A stretch of 64,000 nucleotides of DNA. Origin: Stenotrophomonas maltophilia. GTDB taxonomy: Bacteria; Pseudomonadota; Gammaproteobacteria; Xanthomonadales; Xanthomonadaceae. This document shows positions 9,783 through 18,645 of this stretch, piece after piece; position 1 is the first letter of the stretch, and each line of letters starts with the position of its first letter. The DNA is taken from the NCBI GenBank assembly GCA_900113425.1, contig FOZF01000002.1, positions 248,001-312,000 of the forward strand, given 5' to 3'. The notes beneath the pieces were generated by a model. It was given only the letters and a program-made list of their open reading frames with translations, made no database searches and had not been told where the DNA came from. Position numbers and translations under genes: made by a program.

Positions 9783-11468
9783 ATGGCAGACAATCATTAC
9801 GACGCCATCGTTGTTGGCTCGGGAATCAGTGGCGGTTGGGCAGCGAAGGAACTGACCGAGAAGGGCCTCAAGGTGCTGATGCTGGAACGCGGACGCAACA
9901 TCGAGCACGTCAAGGACTACGTCAATGCGATGAAGGAGGCGTGGGATTTCCCGCACCGCAACCGGCCGACACAGGCGATGAAGGCCGCCTTTCCCGTATT
10001 GATGCGCGACTACGGCCTGGCCGAGAACCTGGAAGGGATGTGGGCCAATGAGCAGGAATCGCCGTACATCGAGACCAAGCGCTTCGACTGGTTCCGTGGC
10101 TACCACGTAGGCGGTCGTTCGCTGATGTGGGGGCGGCAGAGCTACCGCTTCTCCGATCTGGATTTCGAAGCCAACCTCAAGGACGGCATCGCCACTGACT
10201 GGCCGATCCGCTACGCCGACATCGCACCCTGGTACGACCATGTGGAGAAGTTCGCCGGCATCGCCGGTACGCGCGAGGGATTGGACGTGCTGCCGGACGG
10301 CGAATTTCTGCCGCCGATCCCGCTGAACATCGTCGAGAAGGATGTGGCCGCGCGGATCAAGAAGGCGTTTGGCGGAACGCGGCACATGATCCACTCGCGT
10401 ACTGCCAACATCACCAAGCCCATGCCCGAGCAGGGGCGCGTCAACTGCCAGTACCGCAACAAGTGCATCCTGGGCTGTCCCTTCGGTGCCTACTTCTCGA
10501 CCCAGGCGGCGACGCTGCCGGCGGCGATGAAAACGGGCAATCTGACATTGCGGCCCTTCTCGATCGTCAAGGAAGTGCTGTACGACAAGGACCGCAAGCG
10601 CGCGCGCGGTGTGGAGGTCATCGATGTCGAGACCGGGCTGACCTATCAGTACACGGCCAAGGTCATTTTCCTCAACGCATCCTCCTTCAACTCGACCTGG
10701 ATGCTGATGAACTCGGCCACCGATGTCTGGGAGGGCGGGCTGGGGTCGTCATCCGGCGAGCTGGGTCACAACGTGATGGACCATCATTTTGGTGCCGGTG
10801 CCTCCGGCCGGGTCGAGGGTTACGACGACAAGTACTACTTCGGTCGCCGCCCCTGCGGCTTCTACATTCCACGCTTCCGCAACGTCGCTGCGGACAAGCG
10901 CAGCTACCTGCGCGGATTCGGCTACCAGGGCGGTGCCAGCCGCACCGGGTGGTCGCGCGAGATCGCCGAGCTGAACATCGGTGCCGACCTGAAGGAGGCC
11001 CTGACCCTGCCGGGGGACTGGCGCATCGGCATGACCGGATTCGGCGAGATGCTGCCGCACCACGACAACACGATCCGCCTGGATCCGCAGCGCAAGGACA
11101 AGTGGGGGCTGCCGGTGCTGGCGATGGACGTCTCGATGCGCTCGAATGAACTGGCGATGCGCAAGGACATGGCGGCCGACGCTGCCGAGATGCTGGAGGC
11201 AGCCGGCGTCAAGGACGTGGAGATGCACGACAACGACTACGCCCCGGGCAAGGGCATCCATGAAATGGGCACGGCCCGCATGGGGCGCGATCGCAGAAGC
11301 TCCGTGCTCAACCAGCACAACCAGGTCTGGGATGCGCCGAATGTCTATGTGACCGATGGCGCCTGCATGACCTCCAGCGCCTGCGTGAACCCATCGCTGA
11401 CCTACATGGCGCTGACGGCCCGGGCCGCCGACCATGCCGTACGCGAACTGAAAGCGGGGAACCTGTGA
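9783..11468 (+). CDS. GMC-family FAD oxidoreductase, large subunit of a membrane-linked glycoside 3-dehydrogenase
   Basis: A 561-residue flavoprotein with no signal peptide of its own. The FAD dinucleotide fold is GSGISG (12-17); the C-terminal GMC signature includes HEMGTARMG and NVYVTDGACMTSSACVNPS. Cys222, Cys228 and Cys232 (C-x5-C-x3-C) match the spacing of the iron-sulphur motif in FAD-glucose dehydrogenases. The next gene encodes the Tat-bearing small subunit, which in known gluconate and glucoside dehydrogenases carries the large subunit across the membrane; electrons then pass to a cytochrome c, here probably the one at 12844. The DUF1080 gene downstream points to C3 oxidation of glucosides. 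The stop overlaps the next start (TGATG). Confidence 0.85.
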   Translation: MADNHYDAIVVGSGISGGWAAKELTEKGLKVLMLERGRNIEHVKDYVNAMKEAWDFPHRNRPTQAMKAAFPVLMRDYGLAENLEGMWANEQESPYIETKRFDWFRGYHVGGRSLMWGRQSYRFSDLDFEANLKDGIATDWPIRYADIAPWYDHVEKFAGIAGTREGLDVLPDGEFLPPIPLNIVEKDVAARIKKAFGGTRHMIHSRTANITKPMPEQGRVNCQYRNKCILGCPFGAYFSTQAATLPAAMKTGNLTLRPFSIVKEVLYDKDRKRARGVEVIDVETGLTYQYTAKVIFLNASSFNSTWMLMNSATDVWEGGLGSSSGELGHNVMDHHFGAGASGRVEGYDDKYYFGRRPCGFYIPRFRNVAADKRSYLRGFGYQGGASRTGWSREIAELNIGADLKEALTLPGDWRIGMTGFGEMLPHHDNTIRLDPQRKDKWGLPVLAMDVSMRSNELAMRKDMAADAAEMLEAAGVKDVEMHDNDYAPGKGIHEMGTARMGRDRRSSVLNQHNQVWDAPNVYVTDGACMTSSACVNPSLTYMALTARAADHAVRELKAGNL

Positions 11469-12043
11469 TGGACCGTCGCGAACTGTTGAAGATGATCGTC
11501 GCCGCCACCGGCGCGGCCATGGTGGGCTTGCCCGCACTGGCCGCAGGGCAGAGCGCGACGACAGGATCGAAGGCCGCGTTCTCTGCCGCTGACATCAGCA
11601 TGCTGGACGAGATCGCTGAAACCATCCTGCCGCGAACCACAACGCCGGGCGCGAAGGATGCCGGCGCGGGCCCCTTCATGGCGCTGTTCGTCACCGATTG
11701 CTACACCCCCCGACAGCAGGCGATATTCCGCGCCGGCCTGGTCGATATCGACAAGCGTGCCGGTGGCCGCTTCGTGTCGCTCCCCTCGCAGGCCCGCAGC
11801 GAACTGTTGCGCACCCTGGATGCGGAAGCCCGGGCGCACGTCGTCGAGGTCACCGAGACCGGTACCGCCGAAGAGGGGGAGGCTGCGCCGCACTACTTCA
11901 CGATGATCAAGCAGCTGGTCATCTTCGGCTTCTTCACCTCGAAGGTCGGTGCGACCGAAGTGCTGAAGTACGTTGCGGTGCCGGGTCGCTATGACGGCGA
12001 TCTTGCCTATGCGCCCGGTACGCCGGCGTGGGGGACCAGCTGA
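11468..12043 (+). CDS. gluconate 2-dehydrogenase subunit 3-like small subunit, Tat-exported
   Basis: A 191-residue protein beginning MDRRELLKMIVAATGAAMVG, a twin-arginine leader, followed by a helical domain (ISMLDEIAETILPRT, then FFTSKVGATEVLKY) of the gluconate 2-dehydrogenase subunit 3 family. In characterised three-component sugar dehydrogenases this subunit is needed for folding and hitch-hiker export of the flavoprotein. The start is the ATG of the TGATG junction with the large subunit; a GTG one codon earlier is possible. The tight coupling supports a one-to-one complex. Confidence 0.88.
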   Translation: MDRRELLKMIVAATGAAMVGLPALAAGQSATTGSKAAFSAADISMLDEIAETILPRTTTPGAKDAGAGPFMALFVTDCYTPRQQAIFRAGLVDIDKRAGGRFVSLPSQARSELLRTLDAEARAHVVEVTETGTAEEGEAAPHYFTMIKQLVIFGFFTSKVGATEVLKYVAVPGRYDGDLAYAPGTPAWGTS

Positions 12044-12086
12044 TGGACCTCGACGCCTCGACCCTCCACCTTGATCCGGAAGCACG

Positions 12087-12830
12087 ATGAACCGACCTCT
12101 CCTGACAGTGGCCTGCCTGCTGGGCACCGCACCCGTGTTCGCGCAGGACGGCGGCGACCCTGCGCGCGATCCGGCGAAGACCGAAGTGTGGACGCCGGTT
12201 CCCGCGGTCGTGGCGACGCCGCCAGGCCGCGCCCCCTCCGATGCGATCGTGCTGTTCGATGGCAAGGATCTGTCGCGCTGGGAGTCGGAGCAGGGCGGAC
12301 CCGTGCCCTGGACCGTCGCCGATGGCGCGCTGACCGTGGTGCCCGGCAGCAAGGGCATCCGCACCAGGCAGCGCTTCTGCGACGTCCAGCTGCATGTCGA
12401 GTGGCGCACGCCCACCGTGACCGCCGGATTCGACGGCCAGCACCGCGGCAACAGTGGCATTTTCCTGCAGGAGGTGTACGAACTGCAGGTGCTCGACAGC
12501 TACAACAACCCGACCTATGCCAACGGCCAGGCTGGATCGATGTACAAGCAGGCCATTCCGTTGGTGAACGCCTCGCGTGCGCCCGGCGAGTGGCAGGCCT
12601 ACGACATCATCTGGAAGGCCCCGCGTTTCTCGGCTGGCGGTGGGCTCACCTCGCCAGCCCGCATCACCGTGCTGCACAACGGTGTGCTGGTGCAGGACGA
12701 CACGGTGCTGGCGGGCAAGACCGAGTACATCGGCGCGCCTTCCTACGCGCCACATGCCTGTGCGCCGCTGTACCTGCAGGAGCACGACTCCAGGGTGAGC
12801 TACCGCAACATCTGGGTGCGCGAGCTGTAG
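12087..12830 (+). CDS. exported DUF1080 protein, probable 3-keto-disaccharide hydrolase
   Basis: A 247-residue protein with a Sec signal peptide (MNRPLLTVACLLGTAPVFA). One DUF1080 (3-keto-disaccharide hydrolase) jelly-roll domain runs from IVLFDGKDLSRWE through DVQLHVEWRTP, GNSGIFLQ, YELQVLDSYNNPTYANGQ and the end YRNIWVREL. Members of this family cleave glycosides after their C3 hydroxyl has been oxidised to a ketone. Its place behind the dehydrogenase subunits fits that order of reactions: oxidise, then cleave in the periplasm. It is the last gene of the plus operon and ends 13 nt from the convergent cytochrome c gene, with no hairpin between. Confidence 0.85.
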   Translation: MNRPLLTVACLLGTAPVFAQDGGDPARDPAKTEVWTPVPAVVATPPGRAPSDAIVLFDGKDLSRWESEQGGPVPWTVADGALTVVPGSKGIRTRQRFCDVQLHVEWRTPTVTAGFDGQHRGNSGIFLQEVYELQVLDSYNNPTYANGQAGSMYKQAIPLVNASRAPGEWQAYDIIWKAPRFSAGGGLTSPARITVLHNGVLVQDDTVLAGKTEYIGAPSYAPHACAPLYLQEHDSRVSYRNIWVREL

Positions 12831-12843
12831 CGCACCCTCCGGC

Positions 12844-13140
12844 CTACTTCGCCAGGTAGCTGGCGATGTTGTCGATCTCCTGCTGCGACAGCTGCGGGAA
12901 GGGTGGCATCAAGCCGCCGCCCTGCTTGATCTTGTCCTTGATCTGCGCGGGCTGAAGCCGCTTGCTGACGTCGGTGAGCGCAGGGAACGTCGGCGGCACG
13001 CCGGCGCGCTCCGCACCGTGGCAGGCCACGCAGTGCGTTGCGTAAAGCTGCGCTCCGGCGGCAGGGTCTTCCTTGGACCACGCCGCAGCGGCCAGCAGGG
13101 TGCCGCACAGCGCGGCAGTCACTTTCAGAATCGTTTTCAA
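12844..13140 (-). CDS. small class I cytochrome c, likely electron acceptor of the dehydrogenase
   Basis: A 98-residue protein with a signal peptide (core VTAALCGTLLAAAAWS), one haem-binding motif CVACH (Cys37, Cys40, His41) and a probable axial Met78 in GGLMPPF. It is a periplasmic monohaem cytochrome c of the c5/cbb3-III-like type. It is the last gene of the minus operon and meets the dehydrogenase operon tail to tail. Sharing one operator sequence with that operon suggests it takes electrons from the FAD/FeS subunit. Which terminal oxidase it feeds is not visible here. Confidence 0.88.
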   Translation of the reverse strand: MKTILKVTAALCGTLLAAAAWSKEDPAAGAQLYATHCVACHGAERAGVPPTFPALTDVSKRLQPAQIKDKIKQGGGLMPPFPQLSQQEIDNIASYLAK

Positions 13141-13158
13141 GCAGGGCTCCTTCGCGGG

Positions 13159-14025
13159 CTAGCGCTGTGCACCGGCGGGCACGCGGGCAGTCAGGTGTTC
13201 ACGCAGATAGTCCGCACCGGTGCGGATGACGGTGGCAGGATCGCGGGGTTGGTCATGCTCGAGGATGTACCACTGCACGCCGGCCGTGGCGGCGGCGGGC
13301 AGGATCGCCTTCCAGTCCAGGACGCCCTGGCCCACGGCGGCAAAGCCGCCTTCATCCTCGGCCTGGCCCTTCGGGGCATTGTCCTTGGCGTGCACCGCGA
13401 ACAGGCGGCCTTTGAATCGGCCCAGCATCACCACCGGGTCATGGCCGGCCCGTGCGACCCAGGCCAGGTCCAGCTCGGTCTGCAGATCGGGGCCGGCCGC
13501 GGCGAACAGCAGTTCCAGTCCGGTCGTGCCATTGAAGTCGACCAGCTCGAAGTCGTGATTGTGATAGGCCAGGCGCATGCCCTTGGCACGGGCCTGCTTC
13601 GAAAGCTGGCCCAGTTCCTTGCCCAGCGCCGTCCAGCCGGCAGCGTCGGTGGGGCGGTCTTTCTCGGCCAGATAGGGCACCACCAGCGTGGTGTTGCCGA
13701 TGGCCCGGTTGAAGGCGACCACGCCATCCAGGTCACTGCGCAGATCGGCCAGCTGCGTGTGCGAGGAAATCGCCTTGATCGAATACTTGTCGAGCAGCTG
13801 CTTGAGTTCGGCAGCGCTGACATTCTGCGTGCCGACTGTCTCCACGGCGCGCACGCCGGCGTCGTGGACGATCTTCAGCTGCTGGTCGAGCGAGCCCGCA
13901 TTGCGCAGCGTGTACATCTGCACCGCGATGGGCGTGTGCAGGCCGGTGGCATCGCGCGCGAAGGCGGGCAGGGCAACGAGCAGCAGCAGTGCAAGGCTTG
14001 CGGTCCTGCGGATACGGATGTTCAT
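13159..14025 (-). CDS. Sec-exported TIM-barrel sugar isomerase/epimerase-like protein
   Basis: A 288-residue protein with an N-terminal signal peptide (RRTASLALLLLVALPAFA) and an AP endonuclease 2/xylose isomerase-type barrel: IAVQMYTLRNAGSLDQQ, AVETVG, AYHNHDFELVDFNG, LQTELDLAWVARAGHDPV and WYILEHDQP, with the His/Glu/Asp ligands of that fold. The start is the ATG at 14025 behind GGAGG; the frame extends about 100 codons further upstream, but those residues are not family-like. It lies 19 nt after the Gfo/Idh/MocA gene. Being exported, it may isomerise or eliminate the 3-keto-glycosides made by the dehydrogenase; proteins of this type act as 3-keto-glucoside lyases in other bacteria. The reaction is inferred. 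Confidence 0.78.
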   Translation of the reverse strand: MNIRIRRTASLALLLLVALPAFARDATGLHTPIAVQMYTLRNAGSLDQQLKIVHDAGVRAVETVGTQNVSAAELKQLLDKYSIKAISSHTQLADLRSDLDGVVAFNRAIGNTTLVVPYLAEKDRPTDAAGWTALGKELGQLSKQARAKGMRLAYHNHDFELVDFNGTTGLELLFAAAGPDLQTELDLAWVARAGHDPVVMLGRFKGRLFAVHAKDNAPKGQAEDEGGFAAVGQGVLDWKAILPAAATAGVQWYILEHDQPRDPATVIRTGADYLREHLTARVPAGAQR

Positions 14026-14044
14026 CAGGCAGTCCTCCGGGAAT

Positions 14045-15169
14045 TCAATCGATGGCCGTCCAGGCACGTGACCTGGCGGATGCGATGACACGTGTGACGA
14101 TCCGCGCCGAGCGCAGGCCGTCATCGAAGGTGGGCAGGCCCTCAGGCTGCTCGCCCGCAATGGCACGATAGGTGTCGGCGACAAACGCCTCGAAGCAGTT
14201 GCCGTAACCCTGCGCGTGCCCGGCTGGCAGGACCGACAATCTGCGTTGTTCGGCGCTGCCTGCTCCGGGCCCGCGCACGAAGCTCTCCTCGCGCTGGTCG
14301 GGCCGGCCGATCCACAGCCGCTCGGCATCTTCCTGGTTGAAGGCCACGCTGGCCCTGGCGCCGTCGATCTCGAACCATAGCCGGTTGTGGCGTCCGGCCG
14401 AAACCTGGCTGACCGTCAGCGACGCGAGCGTACCCGCACTCGTCCGCAACATCGCCGTGGCGACATCCTCGCTGGAAACAGCCTGCGTCGTGCCGCCGGC
14501 GGCCGGCGTGGTGAAGCTCTGCCCGGTGACGGCGCCGCGCTCGGTGATGACGGTGGCGAACGCGGCACTGACCTCGGCGAAGCGTTCGCCGCTGACCCAT
14601 TCCACAAGGTCGCACCAGTGCGAGCCGATGTCGGCGAACACGCGCGAGGTGCCGCCCAGCGAGGGGTCGACACGCCAGTTGTTGCTGGCCGGATCCAGCA
14701 GCCAGTCCTGCAGGTAGCTGCCGTGGATCAGGTGCAGCGGCCCCAGCTCGCCCTGCGCGATGCGCGCGCGCGCCTCGCGGACCACCGGGTGGTAGCGGTA
14801 GACGAAGGGGACCGTAGCGACCAGACCGGTCCTGGCGGCCAACGCGGCCAATGCCTGGGCGTCTTCCAGGGTGGTGGCCAGCGGCTTCTCGCAGATCACG
14901 TGCTTGCCGGCTTCCAGCGCGGCCTGCGCCATGGCGCGGTGCAGATGGTTGGGCGTGCATACATGCACGACCTGCACCTGCGGATCGCTGACCACCTCCT
15001 CGATATCGCGGTAGGCATGCGCGACGTTCCACGCCTGCGCCACCTCCTGTGCGCGCTGCGGGGAAGAGGCCGCCACACCGCGAACCTCGGCCCCGGCCAG
15101 CAGTGCCGCGCGGCGATGCACCGCACCGATCATGCCCGTGCCGACGATGGCGATTCCAAGCTTGGACAT
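14045..15169 (-). CDS. Gfo/Idh/MocA-family NAD(P)-dependent oxidoreductase
   Basis: A 374-residue cytosolic enzyme. The Rossmann motif is GTGMIG (10-15) and the family's catalytic EKP is at Glu94-Lys95-Pro96 (VICEKPLA). The C-terminal alpha/beta domain has the DIGSHWCDLVEW segment with the conserved aspartate and histidine. Members reduce or oxidise sugars, inositols and keto-sugars. In this locus the likely substrate is a 3-keto-hexose, reduced to glucose or an epimer after import. It follows the MFS carrier by 12 nt. Confidence 0.85.
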   Translation of the reverse strand: MSKLGIAIVGTGMIGAVHRRAALLAGAEVRGVAASSPQRAQEVAQAWNVAHAYRDIEEVVSDPQVQVVHVCTPNHLHRAMAQAALEAGKHVICEKPLATTLEDAQALAALAARTGLVATVPFVYRYHPVVREARARIAQGELGPLHLIHGSYLQDWLLDPASNNWRVDPSLGGTSRVFADIGSHWCDLVEWVSGERFAEVSAAFATVITERGAVTGQSFTTPAAGGTTQAVSSEDVATAMLRTSAGTLASLTVSQVSAGRHNRLWFEIDGARASVAFNQEDAERLWIGRPDQREESFVRGPGAGSAEQRRLSVLPAGHAQGYGNCFEAFVADTYRAIAGEQPEGLPTFDDGLRSARIVTRVIASARSRAWTAID

Positions 15170-15181
15170 CCGATGGGATCC

Positions 15182-16399
15182 TCAGGGTGCGGTGGGAGCG
15201 GCCGCGACAGCGGGGCGGTCGCGGAACAGCAGCAGGAAGGCGATCAGCACCACCAGTGCGACGCCGGCCGGGAACAACCAGATCTGCTGCCAGTCCGGAC
15301 CCGCCGCCGTGGTGAAGTGCTCCACCACCGCACCGGACAGGAACGTGCCGATCAGCATGCCTACGCCGTACGTCGCCAGGGTGATGAAGCCCTGCGCGCT
15401 GCTGCGCGCATCGGGGCCGGCGTGTGCGTCGGTGTAGATCTGGCCGGTGACGAAGAAGAAGTCATAGCAGATGCCGTGCAGCACGATGCCGATCACCAGC
15501 AAGGAGAACGCACCGCCGGCATCGCCAAAGGCGAACATGACGTAGCGCACCACCCACGCGGCCATGCCCACCGCCAGCATCGTCTTGACCCCCAGGCGGA
15601 CGAACAGGAACGGCATGGCCAGCATCAGCAGCACTTCCGAGACCTGGCCCAGCGACTGCAGCCCGGCGGCACCGCGCACGCCCAGGTCGTTGAGATACGG
15701 ATTGGTGAAGTTGTAGTAGAACGCCAACGGAATGCAGATGGCGATGGAGGCGAGGAAGAACACCAGGTAGGAGCGCGACTTCAGCAGCCGCAGCGAGTCC
15801 AGGCCCAGGATCTGCCCCAGTCGCGCATCGCGCTGCCTGGCCAGCGGCGGTGTATGCGGCAGGGTGAAGGCATACAGACCCAGGGCCAGCGATGCCATCG
15901 CCGCCATCCGGAAGGTCAGTTCGAGCCGATGCGCCTGCTCCCAGCCCAGCCAGCCGATCAGCACGCCGGCCACGATCCAGCCGACACTGCCGGCCACGCG
16001 CACCAGTGGGAACTGCTTCTCAGGCGATTGCATGTGGCGCATCGCCACGCTGTTGGCCAGGGCCAGCGTCGGCATGAACAGCAGCATGTAGCCCATGACA
16101 TAGGCGGAGAACTGGCTGAAGGTGGTCGCCGTGGATGCCAGCCACAGCAGCACCGCACCGGCGATGTGCAGTACCGCAAGGATGCGCTGCGCCGCGAAGT
16201 AGCGGTCGGCGACCAGTCCGACCAGGAACGGGGCGACGATGGCACCGATGGACTGGCTGAGGAAGGCGGTGGCCACCTGGCTGGCGCTGGCCTGCAGCGG
16301 GCCCTGCACCAGATACGTCCCCAGGGTCACAAACCACGCGCCCCAGATGAAGAACTGCAGAAACATCATCGCGCCCAAGCGCGACATGGCGTGCGTCAT
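15182..16399 (-). CDS. MFS carrier of the nucleoside:H+ symporter (NHS) type
   Basis: A 405-residue inner-membrane protein with about 12 hydrophobic segments and the NHS-like N-terminus RLGAMMFLQFFIWGAWFVTLG. Characterised members of this branch carry nucleosides or xanthosine. Here it lies between two sugar-isomerase-like genes and a Gfo/Idh/MocA gene, so import of the keto-sugar product is more likely than nucleoside uptake. Spacing to its neighbours is 12 nt downstream and 27 nt upstream, consistent with one operon. Confidence 0.8.
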   Translation of the reverse strand: MTHAMSRLGAMMFLQFFIWGAWFVTLGTYLVQGPLQASASQVATAFLSQSIGAIVAPFLVGLVADRYFAAQRILAVLHIAGAVLLWLASTATTFSQFSAYVMGYMLLFMPTLALANSVAMRHMQSPEKQFPLVRVAGSVGWIVAGVLIGWLGWEQAHRLELTFRMAAMASLALGLYAFTLPHTPPLARQRDARLGQILGLDSLRLLKSRSYLVFFLASIAICIPLAFYYNFTNPYLNDLGVRGAAGLQSLGQVSEVLLMLAMPFLFVRLGVKTMLAVGMAAWVVRYVMFAFGDAGGAFSLLVIGIVLHGICYDFFFVTGQIYTDAHAGPDARSSAQGFITLATYGVGMLIGTFLSGAVVEHFTTAAGPDWQQIWLFPAGVALVVLIAFLLLFRDRPAVAAAPTAP

Positions 16400-16426
16400 G
16401 GCTTGCCCTCCCGGGGCGTTGGTGGC

Positions 16427-17479
16427 TCAGAGTCCCAGCATGCGGCGCAGTGATTCCGGCGGCGTGCCGCTGCCGGCGAAGTCGTCAAAGGCATGTTCGG
16501 TCACGCGGATGATGTGGTCACGCACGAAGGCGGCTCCCTCGCGTGCGCCGTCCTCCGGGTGCTTCAGGCAGCACTCCCACTCCACGACCGCCCAGCCCGG
16601 GAAATCGTACTGCGCGAACCTGGAGAAGATCGCCTTGAAGTCGATCTGGCCGTCGCCGAGCGAGCGGAAGCGCCCCGGCCGGTCGATCCAGTCCTGGTAA
16701 CCGCCATAGACGCCGCTGCGCGCGCTGGGCCGGAATTCCGCGTCCTTGACGTGGAAGATGCCGATGCGATCGTGATACCGGTCGATGAAGCCCAGGTAGT
16801 CGATCTGCTGCAGCAGCAGGTGGCTGGGGTCGTACAGCATCTTCGCGCGCGGGTGGTGGTCCACCACATCGAGGAAGCGCTCGAAGGTGGCACCGTCGTG
16901 CAGATCCTCGCCCGGGTGGATCTCGAAGCACAGGTCCACGCCGCTGGCGTCGAACGCCTCCAGGATGGGACGCCAGCGCCGGCCGAGTTCGGCGAAGGCC
17001 TCTTCCACCAGTCCCGGTGGGCGTTGCGGCCAGGGATAGAAGTAGGGCCAGGCCAGCGCGCCGGAGAACGTGGCGTGCGCGGTCAATCCCAGGCGCTGGC
17101 TGGCGCGGGCGGCCAGCTTCAGCTGTTCCACCGCCCAGGCCTGGCGGGCGGCGGGGTTGCCGCGCTTGTCCACCGGCGCGAAGCCGTCGAACAGGCTGTC
17201 GTAGGCGGGGTGGACGGCGACCAGCTGTCCCTGCAGATGGGTGGACAGCTCGGTGATCTGCAGGCCATGGTCGGCCAGCATGCCGCTGATGTCGTCGCAG
17301 TACGCCTGGCTGCGCGCGGCCTCGGCCAGATCGAACAGATGCGGCGCGTTCGTGGGCACTTGTACGCCAGAATAGCCCAGGCCCGCGGCCCAGCCGGCCA
17401 GCGTGTCCAGCCGATCAAAAGGAGGTGTTTCGCTGATGAACTGCGCCAGGAACAGCGCCGGACCCTTGAGCGTCTTCAA
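16427..17479 (-). CDS. cytosolic TIM-barrel sugar phosphate isomerase/epimerase-like protein
   Basis: About 350 residues, no signal peptide. The barrel motifs are LGYSGVQVPTN, LCFEIHPGEDLHDG, MLYDPSHLLLQQIDYLGF, IGIFHVKDAEF and WAVVEWECC, giving Glu, His, Asp and Glu ligands of the AP endonuclease 2-like fold. The frame is open from 17500, but a start there (TTG) would fall inside the operator. The TTG at 17479 gives MKTLKGPALFLAQF, the expected family N-terminus. It is the first gene of the minus operon, 16 nt after the palindrome. Probable role: isomerisation or cleavage of an imported keto-sugar. Confidence 0.75.
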   Translation of the reverse strand: MKTLKGPALFLAQFISETPPFDRLDTLAGWAAGLGYSGVQVPTNAPHLFDLAEAARSQAYCDDISGMLADHGLQITELSTHLQGQLVAVHPAYDSLFDGFAPVDKRGNPAARQAWAVEQLKLAARASQRLGLTAHATFSGALAWPYFYPWPQRPPGLVEEAFAELGRRWRPILEAFDASGVDLCFEIHPGEDLHDGATFERFLDVVDHHPRAKMLYDPSHLLLQQIDYLGFIDRYHDRIGIFHVKDAEFRPSARSGVYGGYQDWIDRPGRFRSLGDGQIDFKAIFSRFAQYDFPGWAVVEWECCLKHPEDGAREGAAFVRDHIIRVTEHAFDDFAGSGTPPESLRRMLGL

Positions 17480-17494
17480 CGTGGTTCGCCCGCG

Positions 17495-17510
17495 ATGCAA
17501 TCGATTGCAT
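17495..17510. promoter_or_regulatory. LacI-type operator, right copy
   Basis: The perfect 16-bp palindrome ATGCAATCGATTGCAT has a 14-bp core identical to the site at 8803-8816. It lies between the minus operon (start 17479) and the divergent LacI gene (start 17575), placed to control both. Confidence 0.85.
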
Positions 17511-17574
17511 TACCCTAGCAGGGTCTCCCGCAAACCCTGTTGTGCACTGCACAGCGGAAACAAGAACTGACGCC

Positions 17575-18582
17575 ATGGCCACCATCTACGACATCGCCAA
17601 GCACGTCGGCGTCTCCGCCGGTACGGTGTCGCGGGCGCTGTCCCGGCCGGACAAGGTGCTGCCGGCGACGCGCACGCGCATCGAACAGGCCGCCGCCGCG
17701 CTGGGCTATGTGCCCAACACGGTCGCCCGCACACTGAAGACGCAGCGCAGCGGCAAGATCCTGGTGACCGTGCCGGACATTGCCAACCCGTTCTTCGCAC
17801 AGATCCTGCAGGGTGCCGAAGACGCGGCCCAGGCCGTCGGCTACGCGGTCCTGCTGGGCGACACCCAGCATCGTCCCGACCGCGAGGAGCGCTATGCGCA
17901 GATGCTCCGTCGCAACGAGGCCGATGGCCTGATCGTGCTGGGCCATCGCCTGCCGCCTACCGCGCGCGCGATCGTCGAGCAGCAGGGCGCCGCCGCGCCG
18001 GTGGTCAACGGCTGTGAATTCGACCCCGCGCTGGGCCTCCCCAGTGTCCACATCGACAATGCTGCCGCCGCGCGTGCGGTGATGGAGCACCTGTACGGAC
18101 TGGGACATGAGCGGATCGCCGTGGTGGGCGGGCCCCCCGACAACCCCCTGCACCAGCAGCGGCTGGAAGGGGCACGGGCGGCGGGCAGGGCGCGCGGCCG
18201 ACTGCGCCAGTTGAGTATCGTGCCAGGTGACTTCTCCGTCGAATCCGGCCATGCGGCGGCGACGGCACTGCTGACCGCCGCATCGGCGCCGACCGCGATC
18301 TTCTGCTTCAGTGACCAGATGGCGCTGGGAACCCTGGCGGCGTGCAGGGAGCTGGGCGTCCGCGTGCCAGAGGAGCTGTCCATCGTTGGTTTCGACGATC
18401 TGGCGTCGTCGCGTTACCTGACGCCGCCGTTGACGACCATCCGGCAGCCCATGCGGGAGATCGGCGACCGCGCAGTCAAACTGCTGCTCGCCATCATCGA
18501 AGGGGTCGATGTCCCGCTTCAGCAGACGCTGGACTTCCGTGTGATGCTGCGTGGCTCGACAGCACCGCCTGGGCACAGGTGA
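17575..18582 (+). CDS. LacI-family repressor of the C3-oxidation locus
   Basis: A 335-residue regulator. The helix-turn-helix TIYDIAKHVGVSAGTVSRAL is followed by the hinge NTVARTLKTQRSG, an effector-binding domain, and the C-terminal IVGFDDLASSRYLTPPLTTI. The start is the ATG at 17575, which gives the classic MATIYDIAK N-terminus; an upstream GTG at 17542 is less likely. It is divergent from the minus operon with the TGCAATCGATTGCA operator between them, and the second identical operator precedes the plus operon 8.7 kb away. The effector is unknown, probably a glycoside or 3-keto-sugar. Confidence 0.9.
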   Translation: MATIYDIAKHVGVSAGTVSRALSRPDKVLPATRTRIEQAAAALGYVPNTVARTLKTQRSGKILVTVPDIANPFFAQILQGAEDAAQAVGYAVLLGDTQHRPDREERYAQMLRRNEADGLIVLGHRLPPTARAIVEQQGAAAPVVNGCEFDPALGLPSVHIDNAAAARAVMEHLYGLGHERIAVVGGPPDNPLHQQRLEGARAAGRARGRLRQLSIVPGDFSVESGHAAATALLTAASAPTAIFCFSDQMALGTLAACRELGVRVPEELSIVGFDDLASSRYLTPPLTTIRQPMREIGDRAVKLLLAIIEGVDVPLQQTLDFRVMLRGSTAPPGHR

Positions 18583-18601
18583 AGGCAGCAGCAGCCAGGA
18601 A

Positions 18602-18627
18602 CCCCGGCAGGCCTGCGCCTGCCGGGG
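18602..18627. terminator. bidirectional hairpin terminator
   Basis: A perfect 11-bp stem (CCCCGGCAGGC / GCCTGCCGGGG) with a CTGC loop lies between the convergent LacI and TonB-receptor genes. No long T-run follows on either side. Confidence 0.65.
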
Positions 18628-18645
18628 ATGTTTCGTTGCCTGTGA

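Noticed and set aside
14387..16453. 688-codon plus-strand frame opposite the Gfo/Idh/MocA and MFS genes
   Set aside because: Shadow of two clearly recognisable minus-strand genes.
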